Of a stretch of DNA of 64,000 bases, positions 48,421-56,054 are shown piece by piece; position 1 is the first letter of the stretch; every line of letters starts with the position of its first letter. The position numbers and the translations under genes are program-made. Below the pieces are notes generated by a model, which did not search any database, was not told the DNA's origin, and was given only the letters and a program-made list of their open reading frames with translations. The DNA is from Falsiroseomonas stagni DSM 19981 (GTDB taxonomy: Bacteria; Pseudomonadota; Alphaproteobacteria; Acetobacterales; Acetobacteraceae): NCBI RefSeq assembly GCF_900114315.1, contig NZ_FOSQ01000003.1:248001-312000 (forward strand), in the 5' to 3' direction.

Positions 48421-50277
48421 ATGAAGACGGACAAGCCCGACAAGGCGGATGCGAAGGCCAGCCTGGCGGCCGACCGGCGTGCCGCGCGCCGGGTGAAGGA
48501 AACCGTCATCCGGGGCATCGCCGTCTCCCCCGGCATCGCCATCGGCCCGGTCTTCGACACCACCGAACCCCCCGCGGAAGCCCCGCGGCGCAGCATCGCG
48601 GAAACCGCGGTGGATGCGGAAAAGCAGCGCCTGGCCGCCGCCGTCGCCGCCAGCCGCAAGCAGGTCGCCAAGCTCAAGATGCGCCTCGGCGTGCTGCCGG
48701 AGGAAGCGCAGGAGGAACTCGAACCCCTCCTCGACGCCTATGCCATGATGCTGGGTGATTCCCGCCTGATCCGCGGCGCCCGCAAGCGCATCGAATCCGG
48801 CCTGCTGGCGGCGGAAACCGCCGTGGCGGACGAAGCCGACGCGATCGCGGAGGTGATCCTCTCCGCCAAGGATGACGACAAGGCCGGGCTGCGCCGCCGT
48901 GCCGGGGAGGTGCGGGAGATCGCCCGCCGCCTGACCCGCAATCTCACGCAAAACCCCTTCCGCAGCTTCAAGGACGTGCCCGAAGGCGCGATCCTGGTGG
49001 CGGAGGAAGTGACCCCCGCCGACGCCGCCCTGCTCGACCCCACCCGCATCGCCGGCGTCGCGACGGAGGAAGGCGGCGCCGATGGCCACACCGCCATCAT
49101 GCTCCGCGCGCTCGGCATCCCCGCCGTGCTCGGCGTCCATGGCCTGACGGAAGCGGCGCGGCGCGGGGACCAGATGGTGCTGGACGGCGCCGCCGGCACC
49201 ATCGCGCTGCACCCCACCCCCGCGACCCTGGTCTGGGCCAAGGACCAGGTCGGCGTCTATGCGCGGGAACGCACCAAGCTCGCCAAGCTCCGCCGCCTGC
49301 CCTCCATCACCACGGATGGGGAGGAGGTGGAACTGCTGGCCAACATGGAGATCCCGGCCGAACTCCCCCTGATCGCCCAGGCCGGCGCCCAGGGCATCGG
49401 CCTGCTGCGCACCGAATTCCTGTTCATGAACCGGGAGGATCTGCCGGACGAGGATGCGCAGGTCGCGGCCTATGCGCCCATCGTCGAAGCCATGGCCGGC
49501 GACCCCATCACCATCCGCGTCCTCGACTGGGGTGGCGAGAAGGAGATGGAGGCGCTGGCCGCCGGCGTCCCCGCCCAGACCAGCGCCAACCCGGCCCTCG
49601 GCCTCCGCGGCATCCGCATGCTGCTGAAGCGCCCGGAACTGCTGGAAGCGCAATTCGCCGCCATCCTCCGCGTCGCCGGCCGCGCCCCCGAAGGCGCGGT
49701 GCGCGTCCTGCTGCCGATGGTGACGATCCCCGCCGAGGTGAAGGCGGCGCGGGAGGTCTATGACCGCGTGGCGCGACGCCTCCGCCGGCGGGGTGAGAAG
49801 CTGCCGGAGAAACTCCCCGAGCTCGGCGCGATGATCGAGACGCCGGGCGCGGCACTCGCCGCCGATGCCATCGCGCTGGAAGCCGATTTCTTCGCCATCG
49901 GCACCAATGACCTGGCCATGTACACGCTGGCGGTGGACCGCGGGGATGCGGAGGTCGCCCACCTGTATGACCCGCTGCACCCGGCCGTGCTGCGCCTGAT
50001 GCAATTCGCGACCGAGGCGGCGCTCCGGCTGCGCATGCCGGTTTCCGTCTGCGGGGAGATGGGCGGCAACCCCCGCCTGGTGCCCCTGCTGCTGGGCCTG
50101 GGCATCCGCTGCCTGTCGATGAATGCCAGCGCGATCCCGCGGGTGAAGCAGGCGGTCCGGTCGCTCGACATCGGCGATTGCGCCCGCTTCGCCCGCCGCG
50201 TGATGGAACAATCCGACCCCGCCCGCATCCGCGAACTGGTCGATGGCTTCGCGACCGGCGTGACGGAGCGCGGCTGA
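48421..50277 (+). CDS. ptsI: PTS enzyme I (phosphoenolpyruvate-protein phosphotransferase)
   Basis: A protein of 618 residues. The first 28 residues are a charged extension; the EI N-domain follows (IRGIAVSPGIAIGPVF), with active His223 in EGGADGHTAIMLRALGIPAV. The C-terminal PEP-binding domain carries IGLLRTEFLFMNR, IRVLDWGGEKE, MVTIPAEV, MIETPGAALAADAIALEADFFAIGTNDLAMYTLAVDR and the catalytic Cys in SVCGEMGG. No GAF domain, so it is not the PtsP/EI-Ntr form. It takes phosphate from PEP to HPr; here the chain seems to end at EIIA. Confidence 0.95.
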   Translation: MKTDKPDKADAKASLAADRRAARRVKETVIRGIAVSPGIAIGPVFDTTEPPAEAPRRSIAETAVDAEKQRLAAAVAASRKQVAKLKMRLGVLPEEAQEELEPLLDAYAMMLGDSRLIRGARKRIESGLLAAETAVADEADAIAEVILSAKDDDKAGLRRRAGEVREIARRLTRNLTQNPFRSFKDVPEGAILVAEEVTPADAALLDPTRIAGVATEEGGADGHTAIMLRALGIPAVLGVHGLTEAARRGDQMVLDGAAGTIALHPTPATLVWAKDQVGVYARERTKLAKLRRLPSITTDGEEVELLANMEIPAELPLIAQAGAQGIGLLRTEFLFMNREDLPDEDAQVAAYAPIVEAMAGDPITIRVLDWGGEKEMEALAAGVPAQTSANPALGLRGIRMLLKRPELLEAQFAAILRVAGRAPEGAVRVLLPMVTIPAEVKAAREVYDRVARRLRRRGEKLPEKLPELGAMIETPGAALAADAIALEADFFAIGTNDLAMYTLAVDRGDAEVAHLYDPLHPAVLRLMQFATEAALRLRMPVSVCGEMGGNPRLVPLLLGLGIRCLSMNASAIPRVKQAVRSLDIGDCARFARRVMEQSDPARIRELVDGFATGVTERG

Positions 50278-50312
50278 CCCTCAACGACTGGCGTATCGCT
50301 GTCCCGTTCCCC

Positions 50313-50900
50313 ATGGATGTCGCTGCCGGCCGTCCCGGGCCCGCCTTCTACCTCGCCGGTGATTCCTTCCCGGATGATGTCGGGGTGGAACGCGCGCTCG
50401 CCCCGCGCCTGACCCCCCATATCGGCGGCTGGATCGGCCAGGAGGCGCTTGCCGGGACCCCGGGCGGCTTCGACCCCGGCATCGCCGCCCGGAGCGCGCA
50501 GCTGGAAGCCGCGCTGCCCGATGGCCCGGCGCTGCGGCGCGTGGTGCTGATCGGCCGTTCCTCCGGCGCCCGGGTGGTGACGGAGGTCGCCTGCCGCCGC
50601 CCCGTGCGGGCGGTCATCTGCCTCGGCTATCCCTTCCGCCGGCCGGGCGCGGCGGAGGAGCCGGCGCGTTTCGCCCATCTCGCCGGGATCGCGGTGCCGA
50701 CGCTGATCCTGCAGGGCAGCCGCGACGCCTATGGCACCCCCGCGGCGGCGCGGCGCTATGCCCTGTCGGACCGGATCCGGGTCCAGGCGCTGGATGCCGA
50801 TCACCGGCTGCGCCTCGCCGCGCCCGACTGGGACGCGGCCTGTCGCCTGATCGTGGCGTTCTGCGCCCGTGCCGGCGCGCCGGACGACCTCACGGATTGA
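50313..50900 (+). CDS. Alpha/beta-hydrolase-fold protein
   Basis: A protein of 195 residues from ATG 50313, 35 bp after ptsI; a slightly earlier non-ATG start is possible, since LTLNDWRIAVPF precedes it in frame. Catalytic triad candidates: Ser in the nucleophile elbow VVLIGRSSGARVVTEVA, Asp in LILQGSRDAYGTP and His in LDADHRLRL. The layout resembles the dienelactone-hydrolase/TEX30-KANL3-like small hydrolases. Probably cytosolic esterase-like; substrate unknown. May be co-transcribed with the PTS genes. Confidence 0.8.
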   Translation: MDVAAGRPGPAFYLAGDSFPDDVGVERALAPRLTPHIGGWIGQEALAGTPGGFDPGIAARSAQLEAALPDGPALRRVVLIGRSSGARVVTEVACRRPVRAVICLGYPFRRPGAAEEPARFAHLAGIAVPTLILQGSRDAYGTPAAARRYALSDRIRVQALDADHRLRLAAPDWDAACRLIVAFCARAGAPDDLTD

Positions 50901-51002
50901 TGATCCGGCCGGGGGCCTCGCCGCTTTCCCGCCGCGATCATGCCGCCGGGGCGCCGCTTCACCCCCTGACCCTTCGCGGACTGTCACGGAAAGGGGATCG
51001 CC

Positions 51003-51206
51003 ATGCCGCCCATCCGCCGCGCCGCCGCCACCGGGCTGCTCGCCCTCTGGCTCTCACCCCTGCCGGCAGAGGCCGGGGGCCCGACCGCGCCGACGGAAGC
51101 CGCCGTGCCGGCCGGGGAGTGCCGTGGCCAGGCGCCGCTGGAGGCTTGGCGGGAGAGCCAGCGCTGCCGGCCTGCCCGGGATGCCGGGCCGGAAAAGGCC
51201 GGATAG
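51003..51206 (+). CDS. Small exported protein (hypothetical)
   Basis: A reading frame of 67 residues with a GGAAAGGGG ribosome site and a signal peptide (MPPIRRAAATGLLALWLSPLPAEAG). The mature peptide is about 42 residues, Pro/Ala/Glu-rich, with two cysteines (GECRG...SQRCRP) that could form a disulfide. No family recognised. Could be a real micro-secreted protein or chance coding; the site and signal peptide make it plausible. Confidence 0.5.
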   Translation: MPPIRRAAATGLLALWLSPLPAEAGGPTAPTEAAVPAGECRGQAPLEAWRESQRCRPARDAGPEKAG

Positions 51207-51280
51207 GGTGCAATCGGGCTGGCGTCGGCCCTTATGTTCGTTCTATGTTCTGACCATCACGGGGCGCACCGCGCCTGGCG

Positions 51281-51325
51281 GCCTGTTGCCTTGGCGCCTG
51301 TTGCCTTGGCGCCTGTTGCCTTGGC
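51281..51325. repeat. Three perfect 15-bp tandem copies
   Basis: gcctgttgccttggc occurs at 51281, 51296 and 51311 without change. It lies in the 225-bp gap between the small exported protein gene and the convergent EAL gene. An AT-rich stretch follows at 51338-51420, with the palindrome aatcgcgatt (51358-51367) and the near-repeat taaaacggct/taaacggct (51376-51394). Base composition here is unlike the rest of the window. Confidence 0.9.
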
Positions 51326-51431
51326 GAGGGTCCGGCATTTGTCCAAAGCCGCCCTCGAATCGCGATTAAATGCACTAAAACGGCTTAAACGGCTAAATCC
51401 GTCGTAGCCTTGAAATCGTCGTACCGGGTGA

Positions 51432-52163
51432 TCACGCTGCCCCATCCGGCACCACCGGCACCGGCAGGACGCCAACCCCCGGGCGGGCGAAGAGGTAGCC
51501 CTGCATGGCGCGCACGCCCATGGCCCGCAGCGCCCGCATCTCGCCCACCGTCTCCACGCCCTCCACCACCGGCACCAGCCCGAAGGAATTCAGCTGCGCC
51601 AGGGTCAGCCGCACCTGCTCCAGCCGTTGGGGGTCAAGGTCGAGGCCCATGATGACCTCCCGCGCGATCTTGGCGCCGTCCGGCCGCCAGGCCATCAGCA
51701 GGGGCATCCGCGCATGGCCGGTGCCTACATCGTCCAGCGCGATGCGCAAGCCCCGCCGCTGCAAGGCGCCGAGTTCGAGGGCCAGCGCCTCCGGGTCCTC
51801 CACCGCCTCCATCTCGCTGATCTCGAAGACCAGGCGGTCCATCGGGAAGCCCAGCGCCGCCGCGTCATCGGCGGTGCGGCGGACGCCGTATTCGGGGTGG
51901 GAGACGCAGCCGGGATAGAGGTTCAGCGTCAGCGCCGCCGTCGTGGCCGGCAGGCCGAGGCGCAGCGCCTCCTCGATCGCCGCGCGCCGGATATCGGCAT
52001 CCACCCGGTAGCGGTCGGGCAGCGGGACGGCGGCCAGCACGCTGCCCGCCGATTGCCCGGCACGGCCCCGCACCAGCGCTTCCTGCGCGATGGTCAGGCC
52101 GGTCTCGACATCCACGATGGGCTGGAAGGCGATGGCGAAAGGGGGGGCCAGGGTGGAGGTCAC
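51432..52163 (-). CDS. Stand-alone EAL-domain cyclic-di-GMP phosphodiesterase
   Basis: A protein of 243 residues consisting almost only of the EAL domain. The residues needed for metal binding and catalysis are present: E28ALVR32, Asn81, Glu114 (FEISE), Asp144-Asp145 (ALDDVGTG), Lys165, Glu201 and Glu204 (VVEGVET) and Gln221 (QGYLF). It is therefore expected to hydrolyse c-di-GMP to pGpG. There is no sensory domain, so regulation would be by expression or a partner protein. The short N- and C-termini end in Pro/Val-rich residues. Divergent from the MFS gene. Confidence 0.93.
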   Translation of the reverse strand: MTSTLAPPFAIAFQPIVDVETGLTIAQEALVRGRAGQSAGSVLAAVPLPDRYRVDADIRRAAIEEALRLGLPATTAALTLNLYPGCVSHPEYGVRRTADDAAALGFPMDRLVFEISEMEAVEDPEALALELGALQRRGLRIALDDVGTGHARMPLLMAWRPDGAKIAREVIMGLDLDPQRLEQVRLTLAQLNSFGLVPVVEGVETVGEMRALRAMGVRAMQGYLFARPGVGVLPVPVVPDGAA

Positions 52164-52268
52164 GGTACCCTACTCTGTTCCACAACTTGTCCGGACACGC
52201 CAGCGTTCCGGCGCCCTGGCCCGTGTCGCCGGGTTGCGCAACAGGCCGCCGGGCCGCACATCCCGGTC

Positions 52269-53453
52269 ATGGCATCCCCCGCCGGCACCGGCCGATTGAT
52301 CCTGATCCTCGGCCTGGCCTGCTTCGCCGCCAACCTGGCCATGCGGTCGCTCGACCCGCTGGTGGGCGTGCTGGCCGGCGAATTCCGCACCACGCCGGAG
52401 ACGGTCGCGCTGCTCGCCACTGCCTTCTCGCTGCCCTATGCGCTGGTGCAGCCGGTGCTGGGGCCGGTGGGCGATGCGGTGGGCAAGCGCCGCGTCATCC
52501 GCGCCTGCCTGGTGGTGCTGGCCCTCGCGCTGGTCGCGCATCTCTTCGTCACGGACCTCGCCACGCTGGCGGTGCTGCGGATGATCGCCGGTGGCGCCGC
52601 GGGCGGCACCTTTCCGCTCTGCATCGCCACCATCGGCGACCGGGTGCGGATCGAGGACCGGCAGCTCGCCCTCTCCCGCCTGCTGGTGGCGGGGCTGACG
52701 GGGTCGGCCGCCGGCGCGCTGCTCGCGGCGGCGCTGGAGCCGTATCTGGGCTGGCGGGGCGTCTCCCTGCTCTGCGCCGCGGCGGCGGCGGGGGCCGTGC
52801 TGGTGCTGCGGCCGGATGCGGGGGAGGCGCCGGTGGAACCGCGCCGGCTGAACCTGGGGGAGGCGCTGGCCCGCTACCGCCAGCTCTGGTCGCTCCGCGC
52901 CGCGCGGGTGCTCTATGGCAGTGTCTTCCTGGAGGGGATGATGGTCTTCGGCATCTTCCCCTTCATCGCCCCCCTGGTCATCGAACGCGGCTTGGGCGGG
53001 CAGCGGGAGGCCGGGCTGGCCGTCGCCGCCTTCGCCGCCGGGGGCTTCCTGTTCGCCGCCCTGGCGCCGGCCATGCTGCGGATCGGCGGGCAGCGGCTGA
53101 CGCTGCGCTATGGCGGCTTCGTCGCGGCATCCGGGATGGTCGCGCAGGCGCTGGCCCCCAGCGCCTGGGTGCTGGTGGCGGGCTGCCTGGTGCTGGGGCT
53201 CGGCTTCTACATGATGCACAGCGCGATCCAGACCCGGGTGACGGAGGTCGCGCCCATGGCCCGCGGCAGCGCGGTGGCAATGCATGCCTTCTGCTTCTTC
53301 ATGGGCCAGTCGCTCGGTCCCGCCGTGATGGGGCTGGGCCGCGGGGCGCTGGGGGCGGAGCCGCCGCTGTTCATCGCCGCCGCGGGGCTGGCCTGCCTCG
53401 GCCTGTTCCTGGCCCGGCCCGGGGATCGGCCAGGTCGCCCGAAACCGGGTTGA
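52269..53453 (+). CDS. Major facilitator superfamily transporter
   Basis: A protein of 394 residues from ATG 52269, with 12 hydrophobic helices. MFS landmarks: the loop 2-3 motif GPVGDAVGKRRVIRACLV (G-x3-D-x-G-K/R-R), a Gly-rich TM5 (GLTGSAAGALLAAALEPYLGWRGVSLL, drug/H+ antiporter motif C-like) and the repeated loop at RIGGQRLTLRYGG. Probably an efflux or uptake permease driven by protons; the motif C resemblance hints at export. Substrate unknown. Confidence 0.88.
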   Translation: MASPAGTGRLILILGLACFAANLAMRSLDPLVGVLAGEFRTTPETVALLATAFSLPYALVQPVLGPVGDAVGKRRVIRACLVVLALALVAHLFVTDLATLAVLRMIAGGAAGGTFPLCIATIGDRVRIEDRQLALSRLLVAGLTGSAAGALLAAALEPYLGWRGVSLLCAAAAAGAVLVLRPDAGEAPVEPRRLNLGEALARYRQLWSLRAARVLYGSVFLEGMMVFGIFPFIAPLVIERGLGGQREAGLAVAAFAAGGFLFAALAPAMLRIGGQRLTLRYGGFVAASGMVAQALAPSAWVLVAGCLVLGLGFYMMHSAIQTRVTEVAPMARGSAVAMHAFCFFMGQSLGPAVMGLGRGALGAEPPLFIAAAGLACLGLFLARPGDRPGRPKPG

Positions 53454-53460
53454 GGTTCGC

Positions 53461-53686
53461 GATTCGCCCCGTTGCTGGAACGCAGGGTGAATCGGAACAG
53501 GCAGGGGCCGCGCAAGCAGCCGTCGAATCAATGCCCTGGCCCGAGTCGCCGGAACGAATCGCTGACCCCCGCCGGATGTTCGCGTACCACAATATCTGGG
53601 GGGCTCGTTCCGATTCGCGGCACAACGGCGTTCCCCGATCCGCGGCCCGAGTCGCGCCCGAGTCGCGGAACGCCTTGAACCGACTC
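53461..53686. other. Dense cluster of nine GANTC (CcrM methylation) sites
   Basis: GANTC occurs at 53461, 53489, 53525, 53543, 53556, 53612, 53649, 53660 and 53682, nine sites in 226 bp, where about 0.6 would be expected at 70% GC. The gap also holds a distant inverted repeat (gaatcggaac at 53489, gttccgattc at 53607) and repeated cccgagtcgc. The last site overlaps the stop codon of the SDHAF4-like gene. The interval lies between the ends of two convergent genes, so it is not an obvious promoter. Confidence 0.9.
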
Positions 53687-54029
53687 AGAAATCCGTCGCG
53701 CGGCCCTTCTGTTCCCAGTCGCCATAGCGCGTGGGCTCCGGCCCCTTCGGCCCGCCGATCTCCTTCGGCAGCACCATCCGAATGGGCTTGTCGGAGGGCG
53801 GATCACCCACTGGCGCCGGCGGCTTCTCTCCCGGCAGGGGCATGTCGCCATCCGGCGGCGGCTGGATCACCGGCGGCGGCTCGGAAGGCGGCTGGCCAGG
53901 GGGCGGCCCAGGGGGCGGCCCGAGGGGCGGCCCAGGGGGTGGGCCAGGGGGTGGGCCGGGCGGGTCGCTGGGCGGGATCGGAAGTTGCTGGGCCATCGGG
54001 CCGTGATTGGCATCGGTCATGCCCCACAT
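53685..54029 (-). CDS. DUF1674 / SDHAF4-like succinate dehydrogenase assembly factor with a polyproline arm
   Basis: A protein of 114 residues from ATG 54029, which has AGGAGG 7 bases upstream. The last 31 residues carry the full DUF1674 signature, with EIGGPKGPEPTRYGDWE at 90-106 followed by KGRATDF, the region that in SDHAF4 binds flavinylated SdhA and aids complex II assembly. Residues 19-75 are almost all Pro and Gly in PPGPPPG-like units, far longer than in normal family members and encoded by near-tandem 12-bp DNA repeats. Translation of so many prolines would need EF-P. The sdh operon is 33 kb away in this window. Confidence 0.88.
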   Translation of the reverse strand: MWGMTDANHGPMAQQLPIPPSDPPGPPPGPPPGPPLGPPPGPPPGQPPSEPPPVIQPPPDGDMPLPGEKPPAPVGDPPSDKPIRMVLPKEIGGPKGPEPTRYGDWEQKGRATDF

Positions 54030-54102
54030 GTAGGACCTCCTCGCGCAGGTGCAGACCCCTTCAACGCATCGCGCGGCGGAAAGACGGAGGCACCGGGCGA
54101 TC

Positions 54103-55083
54103 ATGAGCGGATATCTGCGGACGGCCGTGCTGCTGGCGGCGATGACGGCGATCTTCGTGGGCGTCGGCTTCGTCATCGGCGGCCAGCAGGGCATGGTCAT
54201 CGCCTTCCTGGTGGCCTGCGGGATGAATGTCTTCGCCTGGTGGAACAGCGACCGCGTCGTGCTCGGCATGCACAACGCCCAACCCATCGGCCCCGCGGAT
54301 GCCCCGCGGCTGTTCGCCATGACGGAGGCGCTGGCGGCACGGGCGGGGCTGCCCATGCCGGCGCTCTACGTGATCCATGAGGACCAGCCCAACGCCTTCG
54401 CCACCGGCCGCAGCCCGGACCGCGCCGCGGTCGCGGTCAATACCGGCCTGCTGGACCTGATGCCGGAGCGGGAGGTGGCGGGCGTGATCGCCCATGAACT
54501 CGCCCATATCCGCAACCGCGACACGCTGATCATGACCATCACGGCGACCATCGCGGGCGCCATCGGCATGCTGGCGCAGTTCGGCTTCCTCTTCGGCAGC
54601 CGCAACAGCGAGGGCCGGCAGAACCCCTTCGGCCCGATCGGCGCCATCCTGCTGGTGGTCCTGGCCCCCATCGCCGCGATGATCGTGCAGATGGCGATCA
54701 GCCGGTCCCGGGAATATGAGGCCGACCGCGTCGGCGCCGAGATCGCCGGCGACGCGGAGGGCCTGGCCAACGCGCTGATGCGGCTGGAGGGCTACAAGCA
54801 GGGCCGGGTGAACGAGGCCGCGGAAGCCAACCCCGCCTCCGCCCATGTCTTCATCATCAACCCGCTCTCGGGGCTGCGGATGGATGGGCTGTTCTCCACC
54901 CACCCCAGCACGGCCAACCGCGTGGCCGCGCTGCAGGCGCTGGCGGGGCGCATCGGCCCGCCGCCCGGCGGTGGCGGCATGGCCGCGCCGCCGCGGCGGA
55001 TGCCCCAGTCCGGGCCCGCACGGCCCTCGGTGCAGCCCGGGCCCTGGTCCGATAGTGGCGGAAGGCGGAACCCATGGGGCTGA
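54103..55083 (+). CDS. htpX: HtpX-type membrane zinc metalloprotease
   Basis: A protein of 326 residues from ATG 54103. Two N-terminal membrane helices ([38 protein letters not shown]), the zinc site HELAH ([15 protein letters not shown]) with the third ligand Glu in [15 protein letters not shown], and two further helices between. It degrades damaged membrane proteins at the inner membrane, together with FtsH. The C-terminus has a Gly/Pro/Arg-rich tail (about 285-326) beyond the catalytic domain. Divergent from the SDHAF4-like gene across 73 bp. Confidence 0.95.
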   Translation: MSGYLRTAVLLAAMTAIFVGVGFVIGGQQGMVIAFLVACGMNVFAWWNSDRVVLGMHNAQPIGPADAPRLFAMTEALAARAGLPMPALYVIHEDQPNAFATGRSPDRAAVAVNTGLLDLMPEREVAGVIAHELAHIRNRDTLIMTITATIAGAIGMLAQFGFLFGSRNSEGRQNPFGPIGAILLVVLAPIAAMIVQMAISRSREYEADRVGAEIAGDAEGLANALMRLEGYKQGRVNEAAEANPASAHVFIINPLSGLRMDGLFSTHPSTANRVAALQALAGRIGPPPGGGGMAAPPRRMPQSGPARPSVQPGPWSDSGGRRNPWG

Positions 55084-55124
55084 TGCTTCGTTGGCCACGG
55101 CATCCCGACCGAGGACCACCGGCC

Positions 55125-55445
55125 ATGCCAAGCCCCGGCGCCTGGCGCCGCCTGCCGATCCTGGTGCGCTTCCTGCTGTCCCATGCCGCGATCGGCTTCG
55201 GGATCGCCGCCATCGCCACCACCGCCTTCGTGCTGGCGAACCCCGGCGGCGCCGGGGGCATCCTGCTGACCGCCGCCGGGCATTGGTGGCCGGTGTTGGT
55301 GCTGTGGTTCTTTCTCGGCCTCACCTTCGGCAGCGCGCAGATCGGCGCCGCGACCGTGCTGCTGGCGGACCGCCCGGCGAAGTCGCGGCCCCCGGGCGGC
55401 GGCGGCCGCGCCCCCGCCTTGGTGCCGATCCCGGTCCGGCGCTGA
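55125..55445 (+). CDS. Small two-helix membrane protein (hypothetical)
   Basis: A protein of 106 residues from ATG 55125 (GAGG upstream). In-frame ATGs at 55074 and 55083 would overlap the htpX end and add a Pro/Arg-rich leader, so the start is uncertain. Two membrane helices: VRFLLSHAAIGFGIAAIATTAFVLA and HWWPVLVLWFFLGLTFGSAQIGAATVLL. The pattern recurs in small alphaproteobacterial membrane proteins with no assigned function. Convergent with dedA, 3 bp apart. Confidence 0.65.
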   Translation: MPSPGAWRRLPILVRFLLSHAAIGFGIAAIATTAFVLANPGGAGGILLTAAGHWWPVLVLWFFLGLTFGSAQIGAATVLLADRPAKSRPPGGGGRAPALVPIPVRR

Positions 55446-55448
55446 GGA

Positions 55449-56054
55449 TCAGCGCGGCTTGCGGATGCGGGTGGACCAGATGTGCCAGAAATACGTGCCG
55501 AGGATGCCGGCCACCACGACATAGGCGAAGGGCTCCAGCCACCCTTCCACCTGGTCGTAATGGTCTTCCATGAAGTAGCCGGCGCAGATCAGGAAGGTGA
55601 TCCACACCGTGCTGCCGATGGTGGTGTAGAGGTAGAACAGGCCGCGCGGGATGCGGATCAGCCCGGCGGGGATGGAGATGACGGTGCGGATGCCGGGCAG
55701 CAACCGGCCGAAGGACAGCGCGAAGGGGCCGTATTTGCGCAGCGTATCCTCGGCCTTGCGGAGGTCATCCTCCCCCACCGCGAACCAGCGGCCGTAGCGG
55801 CCGACCATGGGCCGGATGCGGTCCGCGCCGATGGCGCGCGACAGCTCGTACCAGAAGACATTGCCCAGCAGCGTGCCGACGATGCCGGCGATCAGCGCCA
55901 GGGTGAAGGACATCTGCCCCCGCGCCGCCGCGAAGCCCGCGAGCGGCATGATCACCTCCGACGGGATGGGCGGGAACAGGTTCTCCAGGAACATCAGGAA
56001 CAGCACGCCGGGCCAGCCGCCGGCGGCCACCACGTTCGTCACCCACTCGATCAT
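55449..56054 (-). CDS. DedA family inner-membrane protein
   Basis: A protein of 201 residues of the SNARE-associated/DedA family. Motifs: FLENLFPPIPSEVIMPLAGFAAARG (re-entrant loop with the essential acidic residue), GTLLGNVFWYELSRAIG and FGRLLPGIRTVISIPAG with the conserved arginines. DedA proteins act as lipid carriers or scramblases, for example recycling undecaprenyl phosphate. The ATG overlaps the stop of the ArnT-like gene (ATGA), so the two lipid-linked functions are co-translated: the pair would suit recycling of the polyprenyl carrier used by the glycosyltransferase (inference). Confidence 0.93.
   Translation of the reverse strand: MIEWVTNVVAAGGWPGVLFLMFLENLFPPIPSEVIMPLAGFAAARGQMSFTLALIAGIVGTLLGNVFWYELSRAIGADRIRPMVGRYGRWFAVGEDDLRKAEDTLRKYGPFALSFGRLLPGIRTVISIPAGLIRIPRGLFYLYTTIGSTVWITFLICAGYFMEDHYDQVEGWLEPFAYVVVAGILGTYFWHIWSTRIRKPR

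Noticed and set aside
53461-53686. The GANTC cluster as a replication origin
   Set aside because: No DnaA-box-like TTATCCACA motifs, no AT-rich unwinding region, and no dnaA, hemE or parAB genes nearby.
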